Part shown: in pieces, positions 5,044-5,350 of the stretch | Position numbering within the stretch: the first letter of the stretch is position 1 | Layout: the number at the start of each line of letters is the position of its first letter | Assembly: GCA_003529225.1 (NCBI GenBank) | Contig: DOJM01000133.1 | Span: forward strand, 326 to 5,675 | Reading direction: 5' to 3' | From: Paenibacillus sp. | GTDB lineage: Bacteria > Bacillota > Bacilli > Paenibacillales > Paenibacillaceae | Length of the DNA: 5,350 nucleotides | Made by a program: the position numbers and the translations under genes | Notes under the pieces: model-generated | The model's input: the letters and a program-made list of their open reading frames with translations, nothing else | What the model was told of the DNA's origin: nothing | Database searches by the model: none

Positions 5044-5350
5044 ATGAAAAAGATTAACCCGTTGCTTATCATTATTCTGGCTTTAGGTGTATTTGGTATT
5101 ATCACTACGGAAATGGGGATTATAGGTGTTCTACCGCAGATCACTCAAAAATTTATTATAACGCCTTCACAGACTGGATGGCTTGTAAGTATATTTGCTT
5201 TAGTCGTTGCCATTTCTGGTCCATTTCTAACATTACTGGCTTCTGGTATTAATCGTAAAGTTATTCTATTAACGGCTGTACTTATTTTTGCAATTTCAAA
5301 TGTTGTGTACGCTTATACAACTATGTTTGAAGTAATGCTGATTTTTCGTA
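5044..5350 (+). CDS. MFS transporter, DHA1 drug-efflux type, N-terminal part (runs off window)
   Basis: The first 102 residues of a major facilitator superfamily protein are present, of an expected 380-400. Three transmembrane segments can be placed at about residues 7-29, 44-66 and 74-93. The TEMGIIGVLPQI segment in helix 1 matches the TEFxIxGLLPxI pattern of DHA1-type proton-coupled exporters of drugs or sugars. SGINRKVILL (67-76) sits at the cytoplasmic loop 2-3, where MFS motif A (GxLaDrxGrkxxLl) belongs, in a degenerate form. The ATG at 5044 is preceded by GGAGGA (5027-5032), 11 nt upstream, a rather long spacing. It follows the ArsR-family gene by 88 bp on the same strand with no terminator between, so co-transcription and control by that repressor are likely. 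The substrate is unknown. Confidence 0.88.
   Translation, partial: MKKINPLLIIILALGVFGIITTEMGIIGVLPQITQKFIITPSQTGWLVSIFALVVAISGPFLTLLASGINRKVILLTAVLIFAISNVVYAYTTMFEVMLIFR

Overview
The window looks like chromosomal DNA of a Bacillales firmicute, most likely Paenibacillus-like. It is moderately AT-rich, has strong AGGAGG-type ribosome binding sites and extended -10 promoters, and carries a yjlC-ndh pair very close to that of Bacillus subtilis. The genus is inferred; no marker gene is present to fix it.

Left part (1-3024, all minus strand). The 5' end of an SGNH/GDSL hydrolase gene leaves the window at base 1. Upstream of it is the two-gene operon yjlC-ndh (DUF1641 protein plus type II NADH dehydrogenase). 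This operon has a clear extended -10 promoter, Rex-like operator sequences over the -35 region, and a strong intrinsic terminator after ndh. Next comes a DUF2785 protein of unknown function, whose start codon is ambiguous and whose leader carries three copies of ATCCTAA (plus-strand reading).

Right part (3025-5350, all plus strand). A well-formed promoter with a 7-bp dyad operator drives a nitroreductase gene that is cut off after about 129 codons. At the break, an mraY-like gene (UDP-MurNAc-pentapeptide phosphotransferase paralogue, 317 aa) begins in another frame with its own perfect Shine-Dalgarno. Only about 40 bp after it comes a small ArsR-family regulator gene with its own promoter overlapping its first start codon, and then an MFS drug-transporter-like gene that runs off the window.

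How it fits together. The left operon is respiratory NADH oxidation, probably controlled by NADH/NAD+ through Rex. The right side resembles a xenobiotic-response locus (nitroreductase, ArsR repressor, MFS efflux pump) into which an orphan mraY paralogue has been placed, replacing the 3' part of the nitroreductase. mraY has no visible promoter of its own, so it probably uses the nitroreductase promoter. A 13-bp sequence (TTATAAATGTCAC) is shared exactly between the control regions of yjlC-ndh and the nitroreductase, which suggests a common regulator for the two redox loci. The most interesting points are the nitroreductase::mraY junction, the non-canonical HYH motif in this MraY, the shared 13-mer, and the possible leader peptide before the MFS gene.
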